Of a stretch of DNA of 64,000 bases, positions 37,115-44,995 are shown one piece after another. The position numbers and the translations under genes are program-made. Positions within the stretch are counted from its first letter, which is position 1, and every line of letters begins with the position of its first letter. The stretch is from assembly GCA_900547395.1 (NCBI GenBank), contig URGP01000003.1, positions 70,176 to 134,175 of the forward strand. The letters run 5' to 3'. The notes beneath the pieces were generated by a model. The model saw only the letters and a list, made by a program, of their open reading frames with translations. It was not told where the DNA came from and did not search any database. This DNA is from an uncultured Opitutales bacterium. Lineage in GTDB: Bacteria > Verrucomicrobiota > Verrucomicrobiia > Opitutales > Intestinicryptomonadaceae.

Positions 37115-38308
37115 ATGATAAACGACAGAACAATTCTGCATTGCGATTTGAACGGATTTTATGCTTCGGTCGAAATGCTTTCGCACCCCGAGCTTGCGGG
37201 GTTGCCTGTGGCTGTCGGCGGAGACCCAAGCAAGCGCAAGGGCATAATTCTCGCAAAAAACGAGGAAGCCAAGAAGTTCGGAGTTGCCACTGGAGAGGCA
37301 TTGTGGATTGCAAAACGCAAATGCCCCAAACTTGTCGTCCTGCCGTCGCACCACGAACTCTACGAAGAATATTCAATTAAAGTAAATGAAATTTATTCGC
37401 GCTTTACCTCGCAAGTCGAACCTTTTGGGATTGACGAATCCTGGCTCGATGTCAGCGCGAGCCGAAAGCTTTTCGGCTCCGGCAAAGAAATTGCCGATAA
37501 AATCCGCGAAACCGTAAAAAGAGAGTTGGGGCTTACAATTTCAGTGGGAGTATCATTTAACAAAGTGTTCGCAAAACTCGGAAGCGACTACAAAAAGCCC
37601 GATGCCACCACCGTTTTCGGCAGAGCCGACATTGAAAAAATCGTCCACAAACTGCCCGTAAAAGATTTGCTCTACGTCGGCAAGAAAACTGCCGACACTC
37701 TGCATAAGCTCGGAATCTACACGATTGGCGACCTTGCCTCTTCAAACGAAGCCATGCTTTTGCGCCGCTTCGGGAAATTCGGGGCGGAACTGCTTGCCTA
37801 TGCCAGAGGCGAAGACAATTCGCCTGTCGCCTGCTACGGAGAGACGGAAGAAGCAAAATCTATCGGCAACTCCCACACATTCGCGCGCGACTTGCTCGGA
37901 GATGAAGATATAGCGGCAGGATTTGGAGTGGTTGCCGAAAAAGTTTCAAAAAGGTTGATAGAAGCGAATTTGAAAGGTTGCGTGCTTTCAATAGTTATTA
38001 AAGACGCAAATTTGAGCTCGCTTGTGCGCCAAAAGAAATTGGATAAGCCAATCAGCAGTTATAAAGACCTAATAAATAATTCAATCGAACTGTTTAAAGC
38101 AAATTGGGATAACAGCCCCGTGCGAATGCTCGGCATCAGCCTATCCCAACTCACGCCTGCCGATACCCCCGCCCAAGCCGAACTTTTTGAAACAAAGCCG
38201 CATTCGACAAAGGCAGAAGACGCGCTCGGCAAGGCGATTTTAAAAATTAAAGACAAATACGGCAACTCCGCCATAAACTTCGCAAACCGCTCAATCAAGG
38301 ATTTATAA
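37115..38308 (+). CDS. dinB: DNA polymerase IV (Y family)
   Basis: Pol IV is an error-prone translesion polymerase. The 397-residue protein has the catalytic Asp in ILHCDLNGFYASVE (D11) and FGIDESWLDVS (D107, E108), then the steric and thumb segments KVFAKLGSDYKKPDATTVF and the helix-hairpin-helix LLYVGKKTADTLHKLGIYTI. A clamp-binding motif (AQAELF) lies near residue 350. There is no LexA box that I can identify in the 142-base spacer to the divergent TPR gene. Confidence 0.95.
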   Translation: MINDRTILHCDLNGFYASVEMLSHPELAGLPVAVGGDPSKRKGIILAKNEEAKKFGVATGEALWIAKRKCPKLVVLPSHHELYEEYSIKVNEIYSRFTSQVEPFGIDESWLDVSASRKLFGSGKEIADKIRETVKRELGLTISVGVSFNKVFAKLGSDYKKPDATTVFGRADIEKIVHKLPVKDLLYVGKKTADTLHKLGIYTIGDLASSNEAMLLRRFGKFGAELLAYARGEDNSPVACYGETEEAKSIGNSHTFARDLLGDEDIAAGFGVVAEKVSKRLIEANLKGCVLSIVIKDANLSSLVRQKKLDKPISSYKDLINNSIELFKANWDNSPVRMLGISLSQLTPADTPAQAELFETKPHSTKAEDALGKAILKIKDKYGNSAINFANRSIKDL

Positions 38309-38497
38309 ATCTTAACCCTGACAACAACTTGCCAGGCATAAAACCTTAAAAACACGCCAAACAAATCGGTACATGGCAGTTTTGCTGAATACGACGGGAA
38401 TTTTGGAGACTTTCCAAGCCGAAATAAGACTCTTTCGCGGATTGCAAACGGACGGCAAACAGGTAGCCAAATACCGCGCAATCCCTTTATCCATCAA

Positions 38498-38532
38498 CAA
38501 AAAAGCCCCTAAACGCTTTAATTTAGAGGCTT
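38498..38532 (-). terminator. Rho-independent terminator after tRNA-Leu
   Basis: On the minus strand AAGCCTCTAAA and TTTAGGGGCTT form an 11-base-pair stem (one G-T pair) followed by a T-run. It begins 9 bases after the tRNA. Confidence 0.8.
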
Positions 38533-38541
38533 CAAAAACAG

Positions 38542-38623
38542 TGCTTGAGAAGGGGGTCGAACCCTTACGCCTTGCGGCACGGGATCCTAAGTCCCGCGTG
38601 TCTGCCAATTCCACCACTCAAGC
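38542..38623 (-). tRNA. tRNA-Leu (TAG anticodon)
   Basis: The minus strand folds into a class II tRNA: acceptor GCTTGAG/CTCAAGC, D arm with GGAATTGGCAGAC, anticodon stem CGGGA/TCCCG around CTTAGGA (anticodon TAG, leucine), a long variable arm (TGCCGCAAGGCGT) and T arm AAGGG-TTCGACC-CCCTT. The 3' CCA is not encoded (CTG follows the discriminator A), unlike the two other tRNAs here. Confidence 0.93.
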
Positions 38624-38840
38624 AAAATTAAAGCATTTCAGAAAATATGACTCGGCAAAGAAATGCAAGCTTTATTATTGCAAAAATCCCCGAAACGAAA
38701 CATTTTGCATATTCTTATTGCGGGAAATTTCGCGGAATAATTCAAATTTCTGCACAAATTAAATTCCCGTAAAAAATTCCCGTGATTTTCTTTCTTTGGA
38801 ATTTATGTTTTTTTACATTTCCGTTTCTTATTGCGTATGG

Positions 38841-41300
38841 CTACTCGTATATGAACGACACTGAAATTTTTTCGGAAGAATTTGAAGTTTTTACGCGCAC
38901 CCAATATCCGCAAAAATCATCCGAAAACGTCTTTTCAAACGGAACGCCGGCTTTAAGCTTTATTGTTTCGTACTTTACCCAGAGTCCCGTGCCGTCAATA
39001 TCAACTTCAATATCCAAATCAGTATCGGAAGAAGAAACTGCATAAACAGACTTTTTGTCATACCCCGTCAAAAGAAGCATGTCCGAAGTTTCGCCTGCCG
39101 AAACTTTTTTGCAAATCCACGGGCTTCCTTTGCCGACAGGCTTGCCAAGTTTCCACAAGTCGTCTATCACTCCTGCCCAAAGAGACAGCTTGCCGTCATC
39201 GGAAGTTATTATGTGCCTGTTTAACAATTTTTCTGCTCCATTTTCAATTCCGCTCATGAACATCAGCCCTCCGAAAGAGCAAAAATCAAAAATATCAAAG
39301 TCATGAGAAGCTATCGGGCGGACTTTCGCCATGCCCTGCGCGTTTACGGCAGGCAGTTCATAGAAAGTGCCTCCGCAGTTTAACAAGTCGCGCTCGGTTA
39401 CGACTTCTCTTGCAACGCGCAAAATTCCAAATTCTGATGTCCCGTCAAAAGATTTGTTGCAGGGCAACAGATAGCGGACCCCTCTTTCCTCTATCAAAAC
39501 GGTGTCGCCGACATATGAAATTCCTTTTGGAGCTTCTTCCGTTTCAGCCAAAACCGATTCTTTAACGGAAGAATCTTTTACAAGCCTTAAGCTTTCATTA
39601 AGGGAATAAATGTTTCCGCCGTCTTTACCGCGCGCCAATGCGCCAAGCTTCTTGCTTTTTATACCCATTGAGCGAAGCAAGGCGGCGTTCGCATTTTTGC
39701 TTCCGCGCTTTGCAATCCCGTCAAAAATATCGGAGGGTATGCGCTTTTCAAAATCAAAAAGCGTAAAATGCGCGGAAAGCGAAACTGCGTCTGTTCGCGG
39801 AACAATACGGGTCCATTCCGCGTCTTCAAGCTCAATAAATTTTGACGAATTTTTATCGAGCGTAATTTCGCGCGATTTTACAAAACCGCTTTTCCCGTCG
39901 GAAGTCTGTATTTCGATTAAAACGGGAGCGTCGGTTTTATGGTCAAGAACAAGAATTCGCTTGTCAAATCCCGCCGTAAGCATTGCGTCGGAAAGCGTGC
40001 CTGAGGCAACGTTTTCACGCAAAAACACGCTGCCTCTGCCAAGTTTTGCGCCGAGATTGTCGAGCCTGCCGTCGGGAACAAACCAAATATTCGAGTTTGA
40101 ATTTAGCGGATGAGCCTTCTTTGCCTTTAAATCGCGGCTGTTCATAAACTCTTTTTGAGCGGAATCGTCGCAGCCAAGAGCAATGACATCTCCCCATCTG
40201 CAAAAATCCCCAATGACTTTCAAATACGAAGACCTCATCCTGATTCCCGAAAAATCCTTCCTCGAAAACGACTTTGGAAATCTCCAAAACGCGCCATGCA
40301 TGGTCATTAAATATTCGTCGCCGCCAATATTTCTAATGCGCGGCCATTCCGTATTCCAGCCATGGGAGCCGTCATAAGAATGGCTTGATTTCGGAAGGCG
40401 AAACGACGACCAGCTTCCGCCGTCGTTTAACATTAAAATTACGGATTTTGCATCCCAGCCCAACGCCCATATCGGAGTTGATTCGGGATTTTTTGAGCCT
40501 GCTATTCCGTCTTTTGATGTTATTTCAGTAAACTGGCACTTGCGAATTTCCGTCCAGTCGGAATCTCCGCATTCCCAAAATGCAAGCGCCCCCGAAGTTA
40601 TTGTCGGATCTTCCGCAACTTTGGGATGGCGAATGCCGTTGTTGGCATAAAACAATTTTCCAAACCCCGAATAAAGCCCCTTGCCGTGATAGCCGTGAAG
40701 ATTTGATTTTTTGGGAAGAGGCTTTCCGTTTTTGTCGAATTTCTGCGGATAATCTTTCAAATTGCCGTCCCTTATGATTTCCCTAACCTTCAAAGTGTTC
40801 ACATCGACTTCATAAAGCCCCTCTTCCATCGTGGCAAAATATACGCTGTTTTCGGGAGTTTGCAGACTGCGCGCAGTGCCTGTTATTCTTCCGTGCATGT
40901 CTTCGCGCCCGATAACTCTGACATTCCCGTTTTCATCTATGGCATAACAGCCGATGAAGAGCTGTTTTGATTCTTCATGAATGAGCCTGTTTGCATGAGT
41001 GCCGCCCACGCTTTCCTTGCGAATTGCGATGTCAAGGGTTGACGGGTTTATTTCGTAAAGCTTGTCGGAAGAATAAGAATCGCAATGCGGTCCATAAGTC
41101 AAAGCCCAAAATTTTCCCGCCCAATTTGAGAGCGCGCCCGTGCCGCACTCGCCTTCCTTGTTCCAAAACGCAAGATGCGGATAAACTCCGGAAATGCCGA
41201 CATAATTGCAAGCAATCGGCATATCTTCTTGCTTCTGCGCTTCAACACAGCTTGCGACAAAAATAGCCGACAATAAAAGAATATATTTAAAAAAATTCAT
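38841..41300 (-). CDS. Large lipoprotein with propeller-like repeats, unknown function
   Basis: The 819-residue protein has a lipoprotein signal (MNFFKYILLLSAIFVASCVE, lipid Cys18). Its first half resembles hypothetical exported proteins of Verrucomicrobiota and Planctomycetota, with GECGTGALSNWAGKFWALTY, SDKLYEINPSTLDIAIRKES, VGGTHANRLIHEESKQLFIG and GLYEVDVNTLKVREII. The alternation of short strands (VYFATMEEGLYEVD, LFYANNGIRHP) suggests a beta-propeller. No catalytic motif was recognised, and I name no function. It is transcribed alone. The family assignment is from memory of similar sequences and uncertain. Confidence 0.75.
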   Translation of the reverse strand: MNFFKYILLLSAIFVASCVEAQKQEDMPIACNYVGISGVYPHLAFWNKEGECGTGALSNWAGKFWALTYGPHCDSYSSDKLYEINPSTLDIAIRKESVGGTHANRLIHEESKQLFIGCYAIDENGNVRVIGREDMHGRITGTARSLQTPENSVYFATMEEGLYEVDVNTLKVREIIRDGNLKDYPQKFDKNGKPLPKKSNLHGYHGKGLYSGFGKLFYANNGIRHPKVAEDPTITSGALAFWECGDSDWTEIRKCQFTEITSKDGIAGSKNPESTPIWALGWDAKSVILMLNDGGSWSSFRLPKSSHSYDGSHGWNTEWPRIRNIGGDEYLMTMHGAFWRFPKSFSRKDFSGIRMRSSYLKVIGDFCRWGDVIALGCDDSAQKEFMNSRDLKAKKAHPLNSNSNIWFVPDGRLDNLGAKLGRGSVFLRENVASGTLSDAMLTAGFDKRILVLDHKTDAPVLIEIQTSDGKSGFVKSREITLDKNSSKFIELEDAEWTRIVPRTDAVSLSAHFTLFDFEKRIPSDIFDGIAKRGSKNANAALLRSMGIKSKKLGALARGKDGGNIYSLNESLRLVKDSSVKESVLAETEEAPKGISYVGDTVLIEERGVRYLLPCNKSFDGTSEFGILRVAREVVTERDLLNCGGTFYELPAVNAQGMAKVRPIASHDFDIFDFCSFGGLMFMSGIENGAEKLLNRHIITSDDGKLSLWAGVIDDLWKLGKPVGKGSPWICKKVSAGETSDMLLLTGYDKKSVYAVSSSDTDLDIEVDIDGTGLWVKYETIKLKAGVPFEKTFSDDFCGYWVRVKTSNSSEKISVSFIYE

Positions 41301-41356
41301 ATGGACAATGAAAACAAATTGCTAAATTAATCTTATTTTTGATATGGGTTCAAAAC

Positions 41357-41391
41357 AAAAAAAGACTTTGATTGGCTTCAAAGTCTTTTTT
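41357..41391. terminator. Bidirectional terminator
   Basis: AAAGACTTTGA and TCAAAGTCTTT form an 11-base-pair stem with a TTGGCT loop, flanked by A-rich and T-rich runs on both sides. It serves the minus-strand PEP-CTERM gene ending at 41411. Confidence 0.85.
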
Positions 41392-41410
41392 GTTTTTTAT
41401 AAATTTGTTT

Positions 41411-42802
41411 TTATTTGCGACGGCGATACGCCGCAAATGCAAAAGCCAACGCGCCAAATATCGCCGCATATGCGCTTGGCTCAGGAACTGCATAAGTATA
41501 TGAGAAGATAAGGTCGTTATCTAAATACTTAATTTCCCAACCCAAACCGCTATCGCCCATTTGTACACTTGCATCGCCGGTTCCGCTACCGATTTCACTC
41601 GTGCCCGAACCAACAAAGCGGTTTGCTTTGCTTGCCCAATCCGAACTTGCTGAAATCAATACCATTTCGTAAACCCCTGAACCATCGCCGACAAAATCCG
41701 AAAAGTCGATTTCAAGAGCTGCTGTAAACAAACCTATTGAGCCTACATTGATGGTAGAAATGCCTGCATCGTCCGACTTGAAAAGGAGAGTTGTCGTGTC
41801 CAAGCCTTGTTGCCTAAAATTAACAGCACCTGCGAAATTAATTGCATGCCCCGAACCAATGACATTAAAAGATATCTTGGCATCGCCGTCTGTTTTTTCC
41901 GTACCTATCCAGCAGTTCTTAGATGCCACGCTCAAAGTATTATTTTTACCGCCAATGGTAAAAGAAATTTCACCACTTGTTGCACCGGAACCGACAAAGA
42001 AATTATGCCCAAAATTATTTGTCGTCGCAGTTGAATTTAATGTATTATTTTCACCCGACATCGTGAAGTTAACAGTGCCACTGCTTGCTGTTACACCAAT
42101 TTCAAACTTAGTTCCGACATTCATTGTGGCATTTCCATTCATATTGACTTCTGTAATGCCGCTTCCAGCTGCTTCAACTGTAAAATTATTGGTAAAAGTT
42201 GCAGTTGATTTTTTGCCGTCTTCCCCTTTTATATTGAAATAAAGGTGATTGTTGGAATCTGTGGCTTTGGCTCTGTTCATATAGAATTGCCCCGTCACAT
42301 TGAACTTGTTGTCGGCCCCTGAAATATCGACACCTGCAGTTCCCAATATCCCATAATCGCTTGCTATACATAGGTTCTGAGTTGTAAAATCAGAATAGCC
42401 GCCAAGCTTTAAAATATTAGATGCGCTTAAAGTATCAGAAGTTGACGTATCTAAATATACACTCCAGCCGGTCATTCCGCTTAGAGAGGATCTTTTGGCT
42501 TCGGAACCCAAAAGCTCGAATGTCATATCAGTGGCAGTCGCTATATTCTTATTGAACTGAAATGAAGATAAAGTCGCCGATGTTTCTTTTAATTGAACTT
42601 TATAATCGACATCGGCAGTAGTATTTTGTTGGAAAGTTGCCGAATTTGTAAATGTCACATTGTCGAAAATCCAAGTCGAATTTTGTTCGGTCAAGTTAAG
42701 TTCGAGTTTGTCAAAGATTTCACCTGTATATGTACCCGCGTCAATCGCCGCGAATAAACTTGCAGATGCAAAAAGTGGCAATGAATATAGTATGTTTTTC
42801 AT
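41411..42802 (-). CDS. PEP-CTERM sorting domain protein
   Basis: The 463-residue secreted protein has a signal peptide (MKNILYSLPLFASASLFA) and the tail VPEPSAYAAIFGALAFAFAA followed by YRRRK. It is a paralogue of the protein at 18068-19468: both share AGTY after the signal, LYFNI-GE-G-KS, TEVNMNGNATMNVG-type repeats, GKNNTLSVA and INFAGAVNFR. The body looks like a beta-helix. Upstream is a promoter with a perfect TTGACA. Its AT-rich spacing and isolated position suggest a member of a dispersed surface-protein family. Confidence 0.9.
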   Translation of the reverse strand: MKNILYSLPLFASASLFAAIDAGTYTGEIFDKLELNLTEQNSTWIFDNVTFTNSATFQQNTTADVDYKVQLKETSATLSSFQFNKNIATATDMTFELLGSEAKRSSLSGMTGWSVYLDTSTSDTLSASNILKLGGYSDFTTQNLCIASDYGILGTAGVDISGADNKFNVTGQFYMNRAKATDSNNHLYFNIKGEDGKKSTATFTNNFTVEAAGSGITEVNMNGNATMNVGTKFEIGVTASSGTVNFTMSGENNTLNSTATTNNFGHNFFVGSGATSGEISFTIGGKNNTLSVASKNCWIGTEKTDGDAKISFNVIGSGHAINFAGAVNFRQQGLDTTTLLFKSDDAGISTINVGSIGLFTAALEIDFSDFVGDGSGVYEMVLISASSDWASKANRFVGSGTSEIGSGTGDASVQMGDSGLGWEIKYLDNDLIFSYTYAVPEPSAYAAIFGALAFAFAAYRRRK

Positions 42803-42830
42803 AATTAGATATATATAATTAGTAAATTTA

Positions 42831-42858
42831 AAAATAATATTGCAAACACCATTGTCAA
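42831..42858 (-). promoter_or_regulatory. Promoter of the PEP-CTERM gene
   Basis: On the minus strand TTGACA (42853-42858) and TATTTT (42831-42836) are separated by 16 bases, 29 bases upstream of the ATG at 42802. Confidence 0.55.
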
Positions 42859-42930
42859 CAAATAATTGATTTTTTTATAAATTATTGTAGCGAATATAAT
42901 TTCTGCAGAAAACAACTAAATATAGCATAA

Positions 42931-43017
42931 CCCAAAGATAAAGCCGACAAGAAAAGCCCAGATGACAAAAATTCTTTTATGAAAGCGTTGATTGACGAAT
43001 TGTCTGGTTTTATTTAA
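42931..43017 (+). pseudogene. Possible coding remnant
   Basis: A 28-codon stretch between two stop codons reads PKDKADKKSPDDKNSFMKAL then IDELSGFI and stop. It has no start codon of its own context and looks like the tail of a lost gene, but it may be chance. Confidence 0.2.
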
Positions 43018-43156
43018 AGGCAAGCAAAACAACCCATTTACTTTATGAGCACCTCATCCCAAAGAAATGGAACGCTAGAATAAAAAGGCTTTTATTACGA
43101 ACGCGCTTACGCTCTATATCTGGCTTTAATTAGAATTGCCTTTTCTGAAATAAGAA

Positions 43157-43186
43157 GGCGGTTAGCCTACCCCAAGACTAACCGCC
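43157..43186. repeat. Perfect hairpin
   Basis: GGCGGTTAG pairs with CTAACCGCC (9 bases) around a 12-base loop; AGTTTATTTTCT follows on the plus strand. It may be a terminator for a lost plus-strand gene. Confidence 0.5.
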
Positions 43187-43375
43187 AGTTTATTTTCTAT
43201 CTTATTTACCCCATCTCCCAATCACGAGAGAAATAGTTTTTTAAATTGTTGTTTTATATCCTTATGATATTCTTTTTAAAGTCAAGCGTTTTTTTAACTT
43301 TTTTTAAAAAAAATTTTTTTACGCAAAGACGAATGCAAACTTCAACTTTCTAAAAAGTTTTCAGAATGTATCTTT

Positions 43376-43911
43376 TTATTTTGAGTTTTTATAACGTTCA
43401 AAGAAATCCATAAAAACCTTATCGTTCCAAAATGTACGCGCATCATGATAAATAAATCCCATATTTGCATATTTTTTATAGCTCCATATTAAAAGAAATT
43501 CAGATGCGCAATCTTTCGGAATCCGATTATTCATCAATTTTGCATAATCTGTTTTTAAAATTCTTACTTTCTTGTTCGAACCGTCAGGCTTTGCTTTTGA
43601 AAACCGCACAATTTTTATTTCCAAAGGTATAAATATAATGTTTTCCTTAGAATACTCATAAACTTTATCTTCTACATATACCCCCTTTGAAAGGGTTTCT
43701 TTTGGATTTTCAGAACAAACAAAGACAACAAACTTGTCTGTATGCGAAAATAAATCCCTCACTTCGCTAAATGGAGGAGTTGTTGCGGAATATGTAAAAT
43801 AATCTTTCTCCGCTTTTACATTCTTTTCAGATATAAAATTTTTCACTCATCTCCGAACAGAGGCGTAAAAGAAAACAAAAACAAAAGCGTTAGAAAGAAT
43901 TTAAATTTCAT
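43376..43911 (-). pseudogene. Truncated duplicate of the secreted double-domain protein
   Basis: The first 22 codons from 43911 give the same signal peptide as the intact neighbour (MKFKFFLTLLFLFSFTPLFG, D), then Glu and a stop (43843-43845). In the next frame a GTG (43846) overlapping that stop opens 156 residues that match the second half of the neighbour: VKNFISEKN versus IKNFISNQE, KFVVFVCSENPKETLS versus KHVIFVCSANPEETVA, NIIFIPLEIKIVRFSK versus NLILVPLEIKVPRSSK. So about 140 residues are missing and the frame is shifted at the junction. It could still be made by coupled re-initiation (GTGA overlap), but without a joined signal peptide. Its DNA body is well diverged from the intact copy. 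Confidence 0.75.
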
Positions 43912-43930
43912 GATGAAAAATAAGAATTTA
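43853..43930. repeat. 78-base direct repeat, copy 1
   Basis: Identical over 78 bases to 44876-44953. It covers the ribosome-binding region, start codon and signal peptide of the broken gene copy. Confidence 0.95.
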
Positions 43931-43956
43931 AAAAAATTTTAATCGACACCTGTTTA

Positions 43957-44934
43957 TTAAAACAGAGTATTCCTTACTTTTCCATTTTTGCTTCCCTTTT
44001 TTACGGGATTTTCCGATATTTTATTTTCCGATGCGCAAGATTTCAAACGACTCATAAAATCACGCATATTATAATTCCCGATGCTGAAATCAGTTTCCAA
44101 TTTATGCAAGCCCCCATTTTTATGCCAACAAAGTAGAATTTCAGGATTTGATGAAACTGCAAACGAATGCGAAAAATTCTTTTTTATAAATTTTGCATAA
44201 TCCGATTTTAAAAATCTCACATTGCTAAAATAAAGCGTTTTTGAGGAGCGCGGAACTTTAATTTCAAGCGGAACCAATATGAGATTTTTCATCGAAAAAT
44301 CATAAAAATCGCGGGATTGGAATATTGGAGAATTTGCAACCGTCTCTTCGGGATTTGCCGAGCAAACAAAAATCACATGTTTATCCGCCGAAGAATACAT
44401 TTCTTTTAATTCCTCAAAATCCATGCTTTTCAATTCGTAAGAAAAATGTTCCGATTCCACGCGATTATTTTCTTGATTTGAAATAAAATTTTTTATTTCC
44501 AAAGCAAAATTTGTCGACTCAAACATTCCTATCTTAAAAGAAGTAAAATCTCGAACATAATGATATTCATTTGGATGGCGAAACAATATGACGATTGGGT
44601 TATTTTCTGAAACCCTGGCGTTTGGAGGTAGCATTTTAGATAAAAAAGCACCAATTTCCTTATTTAAAAATTTATATTTGCCGCCGACCAAAACAATATT
44701 TGCTTTGCAACACAACAGATTTTTTTCCGCGAAACTTTTGAATGATTCCGAATTAAAAATCGGCGTCATCTTAACTTTTCTGTTTACATCGGGAGATATG
44801 AAAAACAAAGCTGTCTTGTTTTCAGTTTTTGCGTTTGAAAGGACTTCACCAAGATTGTCATACCAATAAACATCCCCGAACAGAGGCGTAAAAGAAAACA
44901 AAAACAAAAGCGTTAGAAAGAATTTAAATTTCAT
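43957..44934 (-). CDS. Secreted protein with two thioredoxin-like domains lacking CXXC
   Basis: The 325-residue protein has a signal peptide (MKFKFFLTLLFLFSFTPLFG). The mature part looks like two copies of a thioredoxin-like fold: YDNLGEVLSNAKTENKTALF (residues 25-44) with FFISPDVNRKVKMTPIFNSE, and FEELKEMYSSADKHVIFVCS with ANPEETVANSPIFQSRDF. In each, the place of the usual CXXC is taken by other residues (PDVNRK; ANPEET), so redox activity is unlikely. The resemblance is by pattern only. The neighbour at 43376 is a truncated copy, and a 78-base identical repeat flanks this gene. Expression partners are unknown. Confidence 0.65.
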   Translation of the reverse strand: MKFKFFLTLLFLFSFTPLFGDVYWYDNLGEVLSNAKTENKTALFFISPDVNRKVKMTPIFNSESFKSFAEKNLLCCKANIVLVGGKYKFLNKEIGAFLSKMLPPNARVSENNPIVILFRHPNEYHYVRDFTSFKIGMFESTNFALEIKNFISNQENNRVESEHFSYELKSMDFEELKEMYSSADKHVIFVCSANPEETVANSPIFQSRDFYDFSMKNLILVPLEIKVPRSSKTLYFSNVRFLKSDYAKFIKKNFSHSFAVSSNPEILLCWHKNGGLHKLETDFSIGNYNMRDFMSRLKSCASENKISENPVKKGSKNGKVRNTLF

Positions 44935-44953
44935 GATGAAAAATAAGAATTTA
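44876..44953. repeat. 78-base direct repeat, copy 2
   Basis: Identical over 78 bases to 43853-43930; spacing between copies is 1023 bases. Copy 2 covers the signal peptide and start of the intact gene. Confidence 0.95.
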
Positions 44954-44995
44954 TCCTATGATTAAAAACTATTGCGCAAATGCTGTCAAATTATT

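Larger units (their letters stand above)
42803..43375. other. 570-base AT-rich intergenic region
   Basis: It holds the promoter of the PEP-CTERM gene, a short coding-like fragment at 42931-43017, and a perfect hairpin at 43157-43186. I see no complete gene. Confidence 0.55.
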
